Below are positions 31,723-39,807 of a stretch of DNA of 64,000 bases, piece by piece (position 1 is the first letter of the stretch; every line of letters begins with the position of its first letter). The notes beneath the pieces were generated by a model that searched no databases, had not been told where the DNA came from, and saw only the letters and a list, made by a program, of their open reading frames with translations. The position numbers and the translations under genes are program-made. The stretch is taken from assembly GCA_050789255.1 (NCBI GenBank), contig JBOZRQ010000034.1:1-64000 (forward strand). The letters are read 5' to 3'. Source of the DNA: JBOZRQ01 sp050789255. Its GTDB lineage: Bacteria; Bacillota; Sulfobacillia; Symbiobacteriales; Symbiobacteriaceae.

Positions 31723-33654
31723 GTGAGCGAGCAACGGACCGGGCGCCCGTGGATGCGGCTGGTGTTGGTGGTCGCATTGGGCGGAGCGGCCTACGTGGCG
31801 AACTGGTTCCCCGTGCCGCTCTCATTTGGCCTGCACATGCTTTTCGGCGGGGTGTTCGCCATCCTCGCCGCCATTCTGTACGGGCCCTGGGCGGGCGGCT
31901 TTGTCGCGCTGTTGAGCTCGCTGCCCACGATCCAGCTCTGGGGCCATCCCTACGCGGTGATCTCCATGACCCTGGAGGCGTGGGTGGTGGGCTACGAGGC
32001 CCGGCGGGGCAGGGCTCACCACACTGAGACCGACCTGATTTACTGGCTGCTCGTGGGGGGGCCGCTGGTCACCATCACTTACAGCCTGGGCGCCCACATT
32101 CCGCTCATGGCGACCGGGGTCGCGGCGCTCAAGCAGGCCGTCAACGGCCTGGTCAACACGGCGGCGGCGTCGATGGTGGTGCTTGGCCTGGTCGTTTGGC
32201 AGCGGGGCCGCCGGCAGATGGCCCTGCAGGTCTTCCTCACCAATCTGATCAGCTTTCTGGTCCTGACCCCGCTGGCCTTTTCGCTCTCGCTCACCGCCCG
32301 GGAGAGCGGGCAGCACCTGCGCAACCAACTGGCCGGCGAGGCGGTGCGTGCCGGTGAGGTGGTCCGGGCCGGCCTGGCCCAGGAGCTCGCCGACCTGCAC
32401 CAGGCCCTGGCTGCCGTGGCACAGTGGGGCGCCACCGGCCCAACCCCCGCCGGCCTCTCGCAGGTCTGGCTGGCGAACCCGCCAGCCATGCCGCCCGGGC
32501 CGGTGAGCGGAGTCACGACGCTCCTGGGCGCCCCGGGCGCCACCGTGCTCCTGCGGGAAGGCGCGGGCGGGGCCGTGGCCGCCGTCGATCTGGACAGGCT
32601 CTCCCGGCGGGTCCTGGGCCTGGTCCAGGCGATGGAGATGGAGATCGTGGTCACAGACAGCGCCTCGGTGGTCGCCCTCTCCTCCTGGGAGGGCGTGCAG
32701 CCCGGGACCACCTTCATCAGCGAGGTGGGGGAGGCCACGCTGTTCCGGCCGCCCGGCCTTTCCTGGCTGCCATCGCTCACCGACGGCGGCGCCCCCGAGA
32801 ACGCCAGCCTCCGCCAGGCGGAGAACGTGGCCTCGGTCCAGCGGGTGGCGCTGCCGGAGCTGGGCTGGCAGATCTACATTCGAAAGCCCCTCGGCGAGGT
32901 CGAGTACCTGCTCTACCGCTCCTACCTGGGCAGCTTCGTCACTGCACTGGGGCTGATGATCATCCTGCTCGCGGCAATCCGGGTGGCTGCCTACACGGTG
33001 ACCCGGCCGCTGGTGCAACTGGCGGGGATCTCCGTGAGTGCAGACGGGGAGATTGCCAACCTGCCGCCCACGCTGCAGATCTGGGTGACGGAGGTGCGGG
33101 CCGTCGCCGCCCACCTGATGGAGGTGGCGGTGCGCATCCGGGGGCTGATCCAGTCGCTGCACGAGACCCAGCGGGAGCTTCAGCGCCACAACGTCGAGCT
33201 GTCGGTGGCCAACGTCCACCTGGCCGACGAGGCGCTCCGGGACGCCCACACCGGCCTGCTCAACAAGCGGGCGTTCTGGCAGCAGATCCAGATCTGGGTG
33301 GAGGAGAATCAGCCGTTCAGCGTGGCGCTGGCTGAGCTCCAGGGGCCGGGCGCACATCGTTTCGCCGCGGCCGAGGAGCAGGTGAAGGGCCTGGCTGCCG
33401 AGCTGCAGCACTTTGCAGCGCTGCATGGCGGCGAGGTCTACCAGTATGCCGCCGACCGGTTTGCCCTGCTCTTCCCCGAGTCCAGCGAACGCCTGGCGAG
33501 CCGGCTGACGCTGGCCCTGCCATCGGTCGCGGTGATCGGCGAGGCCGAGCTCTCCCTGGCGGCGGGCGTGGCACGCTTTCCGGAGGAGGGCCGGACCGGG
33601 CCGGAGGTGATCCGGGAGGCGGAGCAGCGTCTGACCCACAGTGTATCGTCATGA
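31723..33654 (+). CDS. Membrane sensor protein with degenerate GGDEF domain
   Basis: 643 residues from GTG 31723, preceded by AAGGGGGG; ATG 31690 lies in the inverted repeat and is less likely. Five or six N-terminal helices (31-230, e.g. FGLHMLFGGVFAILAAILYGPWAGGFVALLSSL) form a MASE-like membrane input. An extracytoplasmic region follows, then a further helix near 425 (FVTALGLMIILLAAIRVAAYTV), a HAMP-like linker and a coiled coil. The last ~150 residues keep the GGDEF fold (DAHTGLLNKRAFW), but the signature GGDEF is replaced by AADRF in EVYQYAADRFALLFP. Diguanylate cyclase activity is therefore unlikely, and it may act as an allosteric or scaffolding sensor. It is followed 22 bp later by the Liv-type ABC genes. 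Confidence 0.75.
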   Translation: MSEQRTGRPWMRLVLVVALGGAAYVANWFPVPLSFGLHMLFGGVFAILAAILYGPWAGGFVALLSSLPTIQLWGHPYAVISMTLEAWVVGYEARRGRAHHTETDLIYWLLVGGPLVTITYSLGAHIPLMATGVAALKQAVNGLVNTAAASMVVLGLVVWQRGRRQMALQVFLTNLISFLVLTPLAFSLSLTARESGQHLRNQLAGEAVRAGEVVRAGLAQELADLHQALAAVAQWGATGPTPAGLSQVWLANPPAMPPGPVSGVTTLLGAPGATVLLREGAGGAVAAVDLDRLSRRVLGLVQAMEMEIVVTDSASVVALSSWEGVQPGTTFISEVGEATLFRPPGLSWLPSLTDGGAPENASLRQAENVASVQRVALPELGWQIYIRKPLGEVEYLLYRSYLGSFVTALGLMIILLAAIRVAAYTVTRPLVQLAGISVSADGEIANLPPTLQIWVTEVRAVAAHLMEVAVRIRGLIQSLHETQRELQRHNVELSVANVHLADEALRDAHTGLLNKRAFWQQIQIWVEENQPFSVALAELQGPGAHRFAAAEEQVKGLAAELQHFAALHGGEVYQYAADRFALLFPESSERLASRLTLALPSVAVIGEAELSLAAGVARFPEEGRTGPEVIREAEQRLTHSVSS

Positions 33655-33676
33655 CAACGCCGAGGGGGAAGGTTTC

Positions 33677-34915
33677 ATGCGAGATCGGAAACGACTCCGT
33701 CGGATTTCGGCATTCCTGATGGCCCTGTTACTGCTTGCCGGCTGCGCCAAGGGCGGCCAGCCGCAGCCGGGAGAGGAGACGGTCCTCCGGCTCGGCGCAT
33801 CGATCGCCCTGACCGGCGGGGTGGCCAAGGAGGGCCAGCTGGTCCGGGATGGGTATGAGTTCTGGAAAAACGCCGTCAACAGCCGAGGCGGAGTTGAGGT
33901 CGGCGGCAAGAAGTACCCGGTGGAGATCGTCTACTACGACGATCAGAGCAACACCCAAGCCGCCGCCAAACTGGTGGAGAAGCTGATCACGGTGGACGGG
34001 GTCAAGTTCATCCTCGGCCCCATGTCCAGCGGCATCACCGACGCCACCAGCTCCATCAGCGAGAAGTACCGCGCCCTGACGATCGCCCCGGTCGCCAACG
34101 CCGACGCCCTGTACAAGCGGGGCTTTAAGTATCTCTTTGGCGTCCTTCCGCTGGCGAGCACCTACCTGGACGCCCTGCTCGACATGGCGGCGACCATGGA
34201 GCCAAAGCCGACCAAAGTCGCGATCATGTCCCCGGACGACCTCTTCCCGCTGGCCGCGGCGGAGGGCGCCCGGGCGAAGGCGGCCTCCCTTGGGTTCGAC
34301 GTGGTTGCCTTCTCCCGGTACCCCAAGACCGCCAAGGACCTGTCGCCCGTGCTGACCGAGCTCAAGTCCAAGAACCCGGATATCGTCCTCTCCACGGGCT
34401 ACGTCTCCGACGCCATCATGGTGGTCAAGCAGATGAAGGACCTGCGGTTTGCGCCGAAGATCCTCGGCTTTACCAACGCCACCGCCATTCCCGACTTCCG
34501 CACGTCGCTGGGCAAGGATGTGGAGTACCTCTACGGCTCGGAGTGGTGGACCCCCAACATGACCTGGAAGGACGACTTCTTTGGCTCATCGTCCGAGTTT
34601 GCCCGGCAATTCCGGGAGGCCTACAAGTACCAGCCGACCTACCATAACGCCAGCGCTGCCGCTGCCGGTGAACTGCTGGTAAAGGCGATGCAGAAGGCGG
34701 GCACCATATCGGATGTCAAGCTGGTCCGTGAGGCAATGCTGGGGCTGGACACCGAGACCTTCTTCGGCCGTGTTCAGTTCAACGACAAGGGCGTCAATAT
34801 CGCCGGCGCCTCCGGTGTGGTCCAGATCCAGCAGGGCGAGTTGGTGGTCACCTATCCCAAGGCGATTGCGCAGAAGGCCCCGATTTTCCCAATGCCAGGG
34901 TGGGATAAGCGATGA
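33677..34915 (+). CDS. Liv-type ABC importer substrate-binding lipoprotein
   Basis: 412 residues from ATG 33677, with GAGGGGGAAGG upstream. The signal peptide ends in the lipobox LLAGC (residues about 18-22). The mature protein begins LRLGASIALTGGVAKEGQLVRDGYEFWKNAVNSRGGV, the classic pattern of type I periplasmic binding proteins for branched-chain amino acids, amides, urea and similar polar ligands. It binds the solute outside the membrane for the four proteins encoded downstream. Its gene overlaps the permease gene by 4 nt. Context with fdrA-ylbE-ylbF suggests a ureide, amide or amino acid rather than leucine, but this is inference. Confidence 0.88.
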   Translation: MRDRKRLRRISAFLMALLLLAGCAKGGQPQPGEETVLRLGASIALTGGVAKEGQLVRDGYEFWKNAVNSRGGVEVGGKKYPVEIVYYDDQSNTQAAAKLVEKLITVDGVKFILGPMSSGITDATSSISEKYRALTIAPVANADALYKRGFKYLFGVLPLASTYLDALLDMAATMEPKPTKVAIMSPDDLFPLAAAEGARAKAASLGFDVVAFSRYPKTAKDLSPVLTELKSKNPDIVLSTGYVSDAIMVVKQMKDLRFAPKILGFTNATAIPDFRTSLGKDVEYLYGSEWWTPNMTWKDDFFGSSSEFARQFREAYKYQPTYHNASAAAAGELLVKAMQKAGTISDVKLVREAMLGLDTETFFGRVQFNDKGVNIAGASGVVQIQQGELVVTYPKAIAQKAPIFPMPGWDKR

Positions 34916-35775
34916 TCCTCCTTCAAAATATCGTAAACGGCTTGCTGATGGGCGGCCTCTATGGCCTGGCCGGGGTGGGTTTCTCGCTGGTCTGGGGCGT
35001 CATGGGCCTGATCAACCTTGCCCACGGCGCATTCGTCATGGTGGGCGCCTATGTCGCCTTCGTGCTCTTCGACGCATGGCACATTGACCCGTTTGTGGGG
35101 ATTCTCCCGGCGATGGCCGTGCTGTTTGTGGCCGGGTATGTGCTGCAGCGCTGGCTGATCCAGCCCATCATTCGGTCGGGCCTGCTCTTTGTCCTCATGC
35201 TCACCTTTGGCGTCGACCTTGTGCTGACGAATCTCGCCCAGTGGCTCTTCACGGCGAACTTCCGCACCATTACAACCTCGTACTCCGGCGCAGGCATCGG
35301 CCTCGGCCCCGTGGTGATTCCGAACACCCGCCTGGCCGCCGGTGTCCTCGCCGTGGTGCTGGCGGTGGCGCTGCACTACTTCCTGCGCTATACCAGAACG
35401 GGCCGGGCGATTCAGGCCACCGCCCAGAACAGCGAGGCGGCCCAGCTGACCGGGGTGCCCGTGAAGTCGATCTACGCGCTCACCTTCGGCATCGGTGTGG
35501 CCCTCGCCGGCGGCGCCGGGGCGATGGTGGGCTCACTGCAGACGATCTACCCGTTCATGGGCGCTAGCTTCCTGACCAAGGCCTTCGTGGTGACCGTGAT
35601 GGGCGGCCTCGGTCACGTGACGGGCGCCGTGGCCAGCGGTCTGATCCTGGGGTTGGCGGAAAGCCTGGGCGCTGCGTTTATTGGCCCCGGCTACTCGGAG
35701 GCGATCGGGTTTCTGCTGCTGATCCTGGTGCTGATCGTGCGGCCCAGCGGCTTCTTCGGGAAGCCGGCGTCCTGA
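34912..35775 (+). CDS. Liv-type ABC permease (LivH-like)
   Basis: 287 residues, about eight helices. The N-terminus LLQNIVNGLLMGGLYGLAGVGFSLVWGVMGLINLAHGAFVMVGAY is diagnostic of LivH. AAQLTGVPVKSIYALTFGIGVALAGGAGAMVGSL is the cytoplasmic EAA-like loop. One of two channel subunits. Overlaps the binding-protein gene by 4 nt. Confidence 0.9.
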   Translation: MILLQNIVNGLLMGGLYGLAGVGFSLVWGVMGLINLAHGAFVMVGAYVAFVLFDAWHIDPFVGILPAMAVLFVAGYVLQRWLIQPIIRSGLLFVLMLTFGVDLVLTNLAQWLFTANFRTITTSYSGAGIGLGPVVIPNTRLAAGVLAVVLAVALHYFLRYTRTGRAIQATAQNSEAAQLTGVPVKSIYALTFGIGVALAGGAGAMVGSLQTIYPFMGASFLTKAFVVTVMGGLGHVTGAVASGLILGLAESLGAAFIGPGYSEAIGFLLLILVLIVRPSGFFGKPAS

Positions 35776-35795
35776 TGCGGAAAGGAGGTGCGGCT

Positions 35796-36725
35796 ATGTC
35801 TCTGGGACGTCTGCGCCCGGCGCTCTTTGCCGGGGTGATGGTGCTCCTTGCCACGGCGCCGTTCCTGGTGTCGGGCTATTGGCTGCGGGTCCTGACCGGG
35901 ATCTTTATGATGGCGATCTTCGCCCAGGGAATCAACCTTGTGCTTGGCTTTGCAGGGTACCTGGCCATGGGCAACGTCGTGTTCTTCGGCACCGGCGCCT
36001 ACGTCACCGGCGTGCTGATGGTGCGCCTGCAGTTGCCCTTCGTGGTCTCGCTGCTCGTCGCTGTGCTGTGGGCGGGGCTGTACGCAGCCCTGCTGGGCCT
36101 GCCGATCCTGCGGCTGAAGGGCGGTTACTTCACCATCGCCACCATCGGCGTCAATCAGGCGACGAGAGAGATCGTCACCAACCTGCCTTGGACCGGTGGC
36201 GGGCGTGGGCTCGGACTGCCTTTGATCGACGCCGAGCCCGGGGTCGTCTTTGGCGGGTTCTACTATGGGTTCTTTGCGATCATGCTCCTCTCGCTGCTGC
36301 TGATGTGGTGGATCAACCGGAGCCGCTTCGGCTACGCCCTGCTGGCCATCCGGGACAGCGAGGAGGCGGCGCGGGTCATGGGCATCGACACCACCCGCAC
36401 CAAGATCCTCGCCTGGTCGATCAGTGCCATGCTCGGTGCGGTGGCCGGCGGCATGTATGCCTACTACATCTCGTTCATCGAGCCCGGCCTGGTCTTCGAC
36501 GTGACGCTGTCGGTCAAGGCCGTGATCATGACCCTGCTGGGCGGCATGGGATACGTGGCGGGACCCCTGCTCGGCTCCGCCACCCTGGAGGGGGCGACCG
36601 AGATGGTCTGGACGCACCTGCTCAACTTCCACATGCTGGCGCTCGGCCTGATCATCATTTTGGCGGTACGCCTGCTGCCCCAGGGCATTCCCGGCCTGTG
36701 GACCAAGCGGAAGAGGGGGGCTTAG
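35796..36725 (+). CDS. Liv-type ABC permease (LivM-like)
   Basis: 309 residues from ATG 35796; AAAGGAGGTG (35781-35790) is ideally placed for it, whereas the in-frame ATG 35775 is upstream of that site and can be ruled out. LivM features include GFAGYLAMGNVVFFGTGAYVTGVL, LKGGYFTIATIGVNQATREIVTNLPWTGGGRGL and DSEEAARVMGIDTTRTKILAWSISAMLGAVAGGMYAY. Second channel subunit, partner of the preceding gene. Confidence 0.9.
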   Translation: MSLGRLRPALFAGVMVLLATAPFLVSGYWLRVLTGIFMMAIFAQGINLVLGFAGYLAMGNVVFFGTGAYVTGVLMVRLQLPFVVSLLVAVLWAGLYAALLGLPILRLKGGYFTIATIGVNQATREIVTNLPWTGGGRGLGLPLIDAEPGVVFGGFYYGFFAIMLLSLLLMWWINRSRFGYALLAIRDSEEAARVMGIDTTRTKILAWSISAMLGAVAGGMYAYYISFIEPGLVFDVTLSVKAVIMTLLGGMGYVAGPLLGSATLEGATEMVWTHLLNFHMLALGLIIILAVRLLPQGIPGLWTKRKRGA

Positions 36726-36726
36726 C

Positions 36727-37482
36727 ATGCTGCTGAGCGCAGAGAACATCACCGTCCGCTTCGGCGGCGTCACGGCCGTCAATAACGTCAGCTTTGCCAT
36801 CCAGCAGGGTGAGATCGTCGGGCTGATCGGCCCGAACGGCGCCGGCAAGACGACGCTGCTCAACGCCATCAGCGGGCTGGTTCCTGCTGCGGGCACGCTC
36901 GTTTTTGATGGCGAGGATATATCGCTACTGCGGGCAGACCGGCGCACCCATAGGGGAATCGCCCGCACCTTCCAGGTGGTGAGGCCGTTTCAGCGCCTCA
37001 CCCTGCTGGAGAACACCTCCATGGGGGCGATGTTCGCCGGTGGCGTGCACGGCCGTGGCATGAGCGTCGCCGAGGCGCAGGAGCAGGCCCGTGTCGCACT
37101 GGCCCGGGTCGGCCTGCAAGGGCGCGAGTCCGCGTACAGCACCGAGCTGACCCTCTCGGACCGCAAACGGCTGGAGGTCGCCCGGGCCCTGGCCATGTCG
37201 CCGCGCCTGCTCCTGCTCGACGAGGTGATGGCGGGGCTGAACCTGGTGGAGGTCGAGGAGATCATGACCCTGATTCAGGAGCTGAACCGGGAAGGGATGA
37301 CCATTCTGTTGATCGAGCATGTGCTCAAAGCGATCATGGCGGTCTCCCATCGGGTGATCGTCTTCCACCAGGGCGCCAAGATCGCCGACGGCGTGCCCTC
37401 GGCGGTGGTGCAGGATCCCACCGTCATATCGGCCTACCTGGGACGCCGGTTTGCCCAAAAGTCGGGGGAGGTGTTGGCATGA
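36727..37482 (+). CDS. Liv-type ABC ATPase (LivG-like)
   Basis: 251 residues. Walker A is GPNGAGKTTLLNAISG, Q-loop ARTFQVVRPF, signature region TLSDRKRLEVARALAM (LivG subfamily often lacks canonical LSGGQ), Walker B LLLLDEVMAGL and H-loop LLIEHVLKAIMAVSHRVIV. It starts one base after the LivM stop and overlaps LivF by 4 nt. The signature reading TLSD rather than LSGG is slightly unusual but located correctly. Confidence 0.88.
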   Translation: MLLSAENITVRFGGVTAVNNVSFAIQQGEIVGLIGPNGAGKTTLLNAISGLVPAAGTLVFDGEDISLLRADRRTHRGIARTFQVVRPFQRLTLLENTSMGAMFAGGVHGRGMSVAEAQEQARVALARVGLQGRESAYSTELTLSDRKRLEVARALAMSPRLLLLDEVMAGLNLVEVEEIMTLIQELNREGMTILLIEHVLKAIMAVSHRVIVFHQGAKIADGVPSAVVQDPTVISAYLGRRFAQKSGEVLA

Positions 37483-38198
37483 CCGCGCCGATCCTCGAAG
37501 TTGCCGGGCTGCACACGGCCTACGGCGATGTGCCCGTGCTGTGGAATGTCAACCTGACTGTCGCGCCTGGCACCATTGTTGCCCTGGTCGGATCGAACGG
37601 GGCCGGCAAGACCACGTTAATCAACGCGATCTCCGGTCTGGTGCCTGCCAAAGAAGGTGAGATTCGCTTCGAGGGCAAGTCCCTGACCGGGGTGCCGCCC
37701 GAGGAGCGGGTCCGCCGCAGAATCGTGCAGGTGCCCGAAGGGCGCAAACTCTTCGCCGGCCTCTCGGTGATGGACAACCTGCTGCAGGGCGCGTTCACGC
37801 GCCGCGACCGTGACGGCATCAAGCGGGATATCGATTGGATCGTCTCGCTGCTGCCGGAACTGAAGCCCCTCATGCAGAAAGCCGCGGGCAGCCTCAGCGG
37901 CGGTCAGCAGCAGATGGTGGCGGTCGGGCGGGCGCTCATGGGCAGCCCGCGCCTGCTGCTGGTGGACGAGCTCTCGCTGGGCCTGGCCCCGGTGGTGGTC
38001 GACCGCCTGGTCGACCTGCTGCGGCAGATCAACCGCGAGTCGGGCGTCACCATTGTGCTAGTCGAGCAGGACATCCAGGTGGCCCTGGACCTCGCCACGG
38101 AAGGCTGTGTCGTTGAACACGGCAGAGTGGTGCTGTCCGGGCCTGCCTCGGAGCTGCAGGGCAACCCTGCCGTGCGGGCCGCGTACCTGGGCGCCTGA
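37479..38198 (+). CDS. Liv-type ABC ATPase (LivF-like)
   Basis: 239 residues. Walker A is GSNGAGKTTLINAISG, signature SLSGGQQQMVAVGRALM, Walker B LLLVDELSLGLAP and H-loop VLVEQDIQVALDLATEGCVVEHG. It is the last gene of the importer. The stop codon abuts the operator region of the fdrA operon at 38200, so the importer and fdrA genes are probably read from separate but co-regulated promoters, with some read-through possible. Confidence 0.9.
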   Translation: MTAPILEVAGLHTAYGDVPVLWNVNLTVAPGTIVALVGSNGAGKTTLINAISGLVPAKEGEIRFEGKSLTGVPPEERVRRRIVQVPEGRKLFAGLSVMDNLLQGAFTRRDRDGIKRDIDWIVSLLPELKPLMQKAAGSLSGGQQQMVAVGRALMGSPRLLLVDELSLGLAPVVVDRLVDLLRQINRESGVTIVLVEQDIQVALDLATEGCVVEHGRVVLSGPASELQGNPAVRAAYLGA

Positions 38199-38199
38199 C

Positions 38200-38265
38200 T
38201 GTTATGCGTTTGTTACTGCCCATTCCGGGCGTGTTATGCGTTTGTTACTGAGCAGTTGGTACACT
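38200..38265 (+). promoter_or_regulatory. Double direct-repeat operator and promoter of the fdrA operon
   Basis: TGTTAT-GCGTT-TGTTAC occurs at 38200-38216 and again, identical, at 38232-38248, 32 bp apart. TACACT (38260-38265) is the -10 candidate, 28 bp after the start of the second copy. The second copy occupies the -35 position. Spacing and order match 28902-28967 exactly, so the two promoters are almost certainly controlled by one OmpR-family regulator. Confidence 0.8.
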
Positions 38266-38299
38266 AACGGCGTAATGGAGCCCAAAGGAGGGAGTTCCC

Positions 38300-39805
38300 C
38301 TGCTTCTCAAGACGATCATCAAAAAGGACACCTATCAGGACTCTGTCTCCCTGATGCTGCTCTCTACCAAGCTGCAGAAGCTGGCCGGCGTCAGCCGGGC
38401 CACCGTTATGATGGCTACCCAGGCCAACATGGCCATGTTTGCGGCGGCAGGGCTGCTCACCGATGAGGTGAAGGCGGCCAACCCGACCGATATGGCGATC
38501 GTGATCGAAGCCGAGAGCGAGGAGGCTCTGCAGGGCGCCCTCAAGGCGACCGAGGAGCTGCTGAAGGGCAAGGGCGGCGCCCGGGCTGCGGGCGGTGAGG
38601 CGTTCGCCACCGTGCGCACGCAGCAGGCGGGCATCAATACCCTGCCCGAAGCGAATATCACCCTGATCTCCACCCCCGGCGCCTTCGCAGCCGCTGAGGC
38701 CCGCAAGGCCCTGGACAACGGCCTGCACGTCTTCATGTTCTCCGACAACGTGCCCCTCGAAGAGGAAGTCGCCCTCAAGCAGAAGGCCGTCGAGAAGGGG
38801 CTGCTGATGATGGGCCCGGACTGCGGCACCGCCATCATCAAGAACATCCCGCTGGGCTTTGCCAACGTGATCCGCAAGGGCCGCATCGGCATCGTCGGCG
38901 CCTCGGGCACGGGCATCCAGGAGGTCACCTGCCTGATCGACCGCCTGGGCGAGGGCATCACCCACGCCATCGGCACCGGCGGCCGCGACCTGTCCTCGCA
39001 GGTCCAGGCCCGCACCGCCCGCCTCGGCCTCGGCGCCCTCATGGCCGACCCGGCCACCGAGGTGGTCGTAATGATCTCCAAGCCCCCCGCCCAGGAGGTC
39101 GAGGAGCTGATCCTCGCCGACCTGCGCAAGACGGACAAGCCTGTCGTGGTCATGTTCCTCGGCAGCGCCCGCGTCGGTCACGAGGGGAACATCTACTTCA
39201 CCAACAGCCTGCGGGACTGCGCCTACGCTGCGGTGGCCCTGGCTCGCGGCGAGCAGCCCGGCGCAGTGACCACCGCTGATGCTCCCTCGGGAGCGAAGCG
39301 ATCCGGGTGGATCAAGGGCCTGTACTGCGGCGGCACCCTGGCCGGCGAGGCCGCCCAGATCCTGGCGGAGATGCTGCCCGGCGAGGGCGGCAAGGGCCAC
39401 CTGGACGACGGCCACATGTTCCAGCGCGAGGGCCACGAGATCATCGACTTCGGCGATGATGTCTACACCCGGGGCCGGGCGCATCCCATGATCGACCCCC
39501 GCATCCGCAACGAGAAGCTGCTGGAGGTCGGGCGCCACCCGGAGACCGCCGTCATTCTGTTCGACCTGGTGCTGGGCTACGGCGCCCATGAGGACCCGGC
39601 GGGCTCGGTGGTCGAGCTGATCCAGACGCTGAAGAACGAGGGCCGCCCCGTCACCATGATCGCCTCCGTCTGCGGCACCGAGGGCGACCCGCAGGGCTAC
39701 AGCGCCCATCGGAAGATCCTGGAGGGCGCCGGCGTCCTGGTTGCCGCCAGCAACGCCGAGGCGGCGACCTGGGCCGCCCAGATTGTGAACGGGGAGGCGA
39801 AATAA
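38300..39805 (+). CDS. fdrA: FdrA protein, oxamate carbamoyltransferase subunit; probable CTG start
   Basis: 501 residues from CTG 38300. AAAGGAGGG (38284-38292) lies 7 bases before this codon, and the first 18 residues read from it (LLKTIIKKDTYQDSVSLM) align with the N-terminus I know for FdrA (IKKG.FQDSVSLM); the first ATG, 38354, would remove this segment. FdrA is related to the alpha subunit of succinyl-CoA synthetase, with CoA-binding-type motifs (LLMMGPDCGTAI; RIGIVGASGTGIQEVT) but without the phosphohistidine loop. In E. coli FdrA, YlbE and YlbF together form oxamate carbamoyltransferase, converting oxalurate and phosphate to oxamate and carbamoyl phosphate during anaerobic allantoin use. 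YlbE, YlbF and carbamate kinase follow here in the same order. Confidence 0.88.
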   Translation: MLLKTIIKKDTYQDSVSLMLLSTKLQKLAGVSRATVMMATQANMAMFAAAGLLTDEVKAANPTDMAIVIEAESEEALQGALKATEELLKGKGGARAAGGEAFATVRTQQAGINTLPEANITLISTPGAFAAAEARKALDNGLHVFMFSDNVPLEEEVALKQKAVEKGLLMMGPDCGTAIIKNIPLGFANVIRKGRIGIVGASGTGIQEVTCLIDRLGEGITHAIGTGGRDLSSQVQARTARLGLGALMADPATEVVVMISKPPAQEVEELILADLRKTDKPVVVMFLGSARVGHEGNIYFTNSLRDCAYAAVALARGEQPGAVTTADAPSGAKRSGWIKGLYCGGTLAGEAAQILAEMLPGEGGKGHLDDGHMFQREGHEIIDFGDDVYTRGRAHPMIDPRIRNEKLLEVGRHPETAVILFDLVLGYGAHEDPAGSVVELIQTLKNEGRPVTMIASVCGTEGDPQGYSAHRKILEGAGVLVAASNAEAATWAAQIVNGEAK

Positions 39806-39807
39806 CC

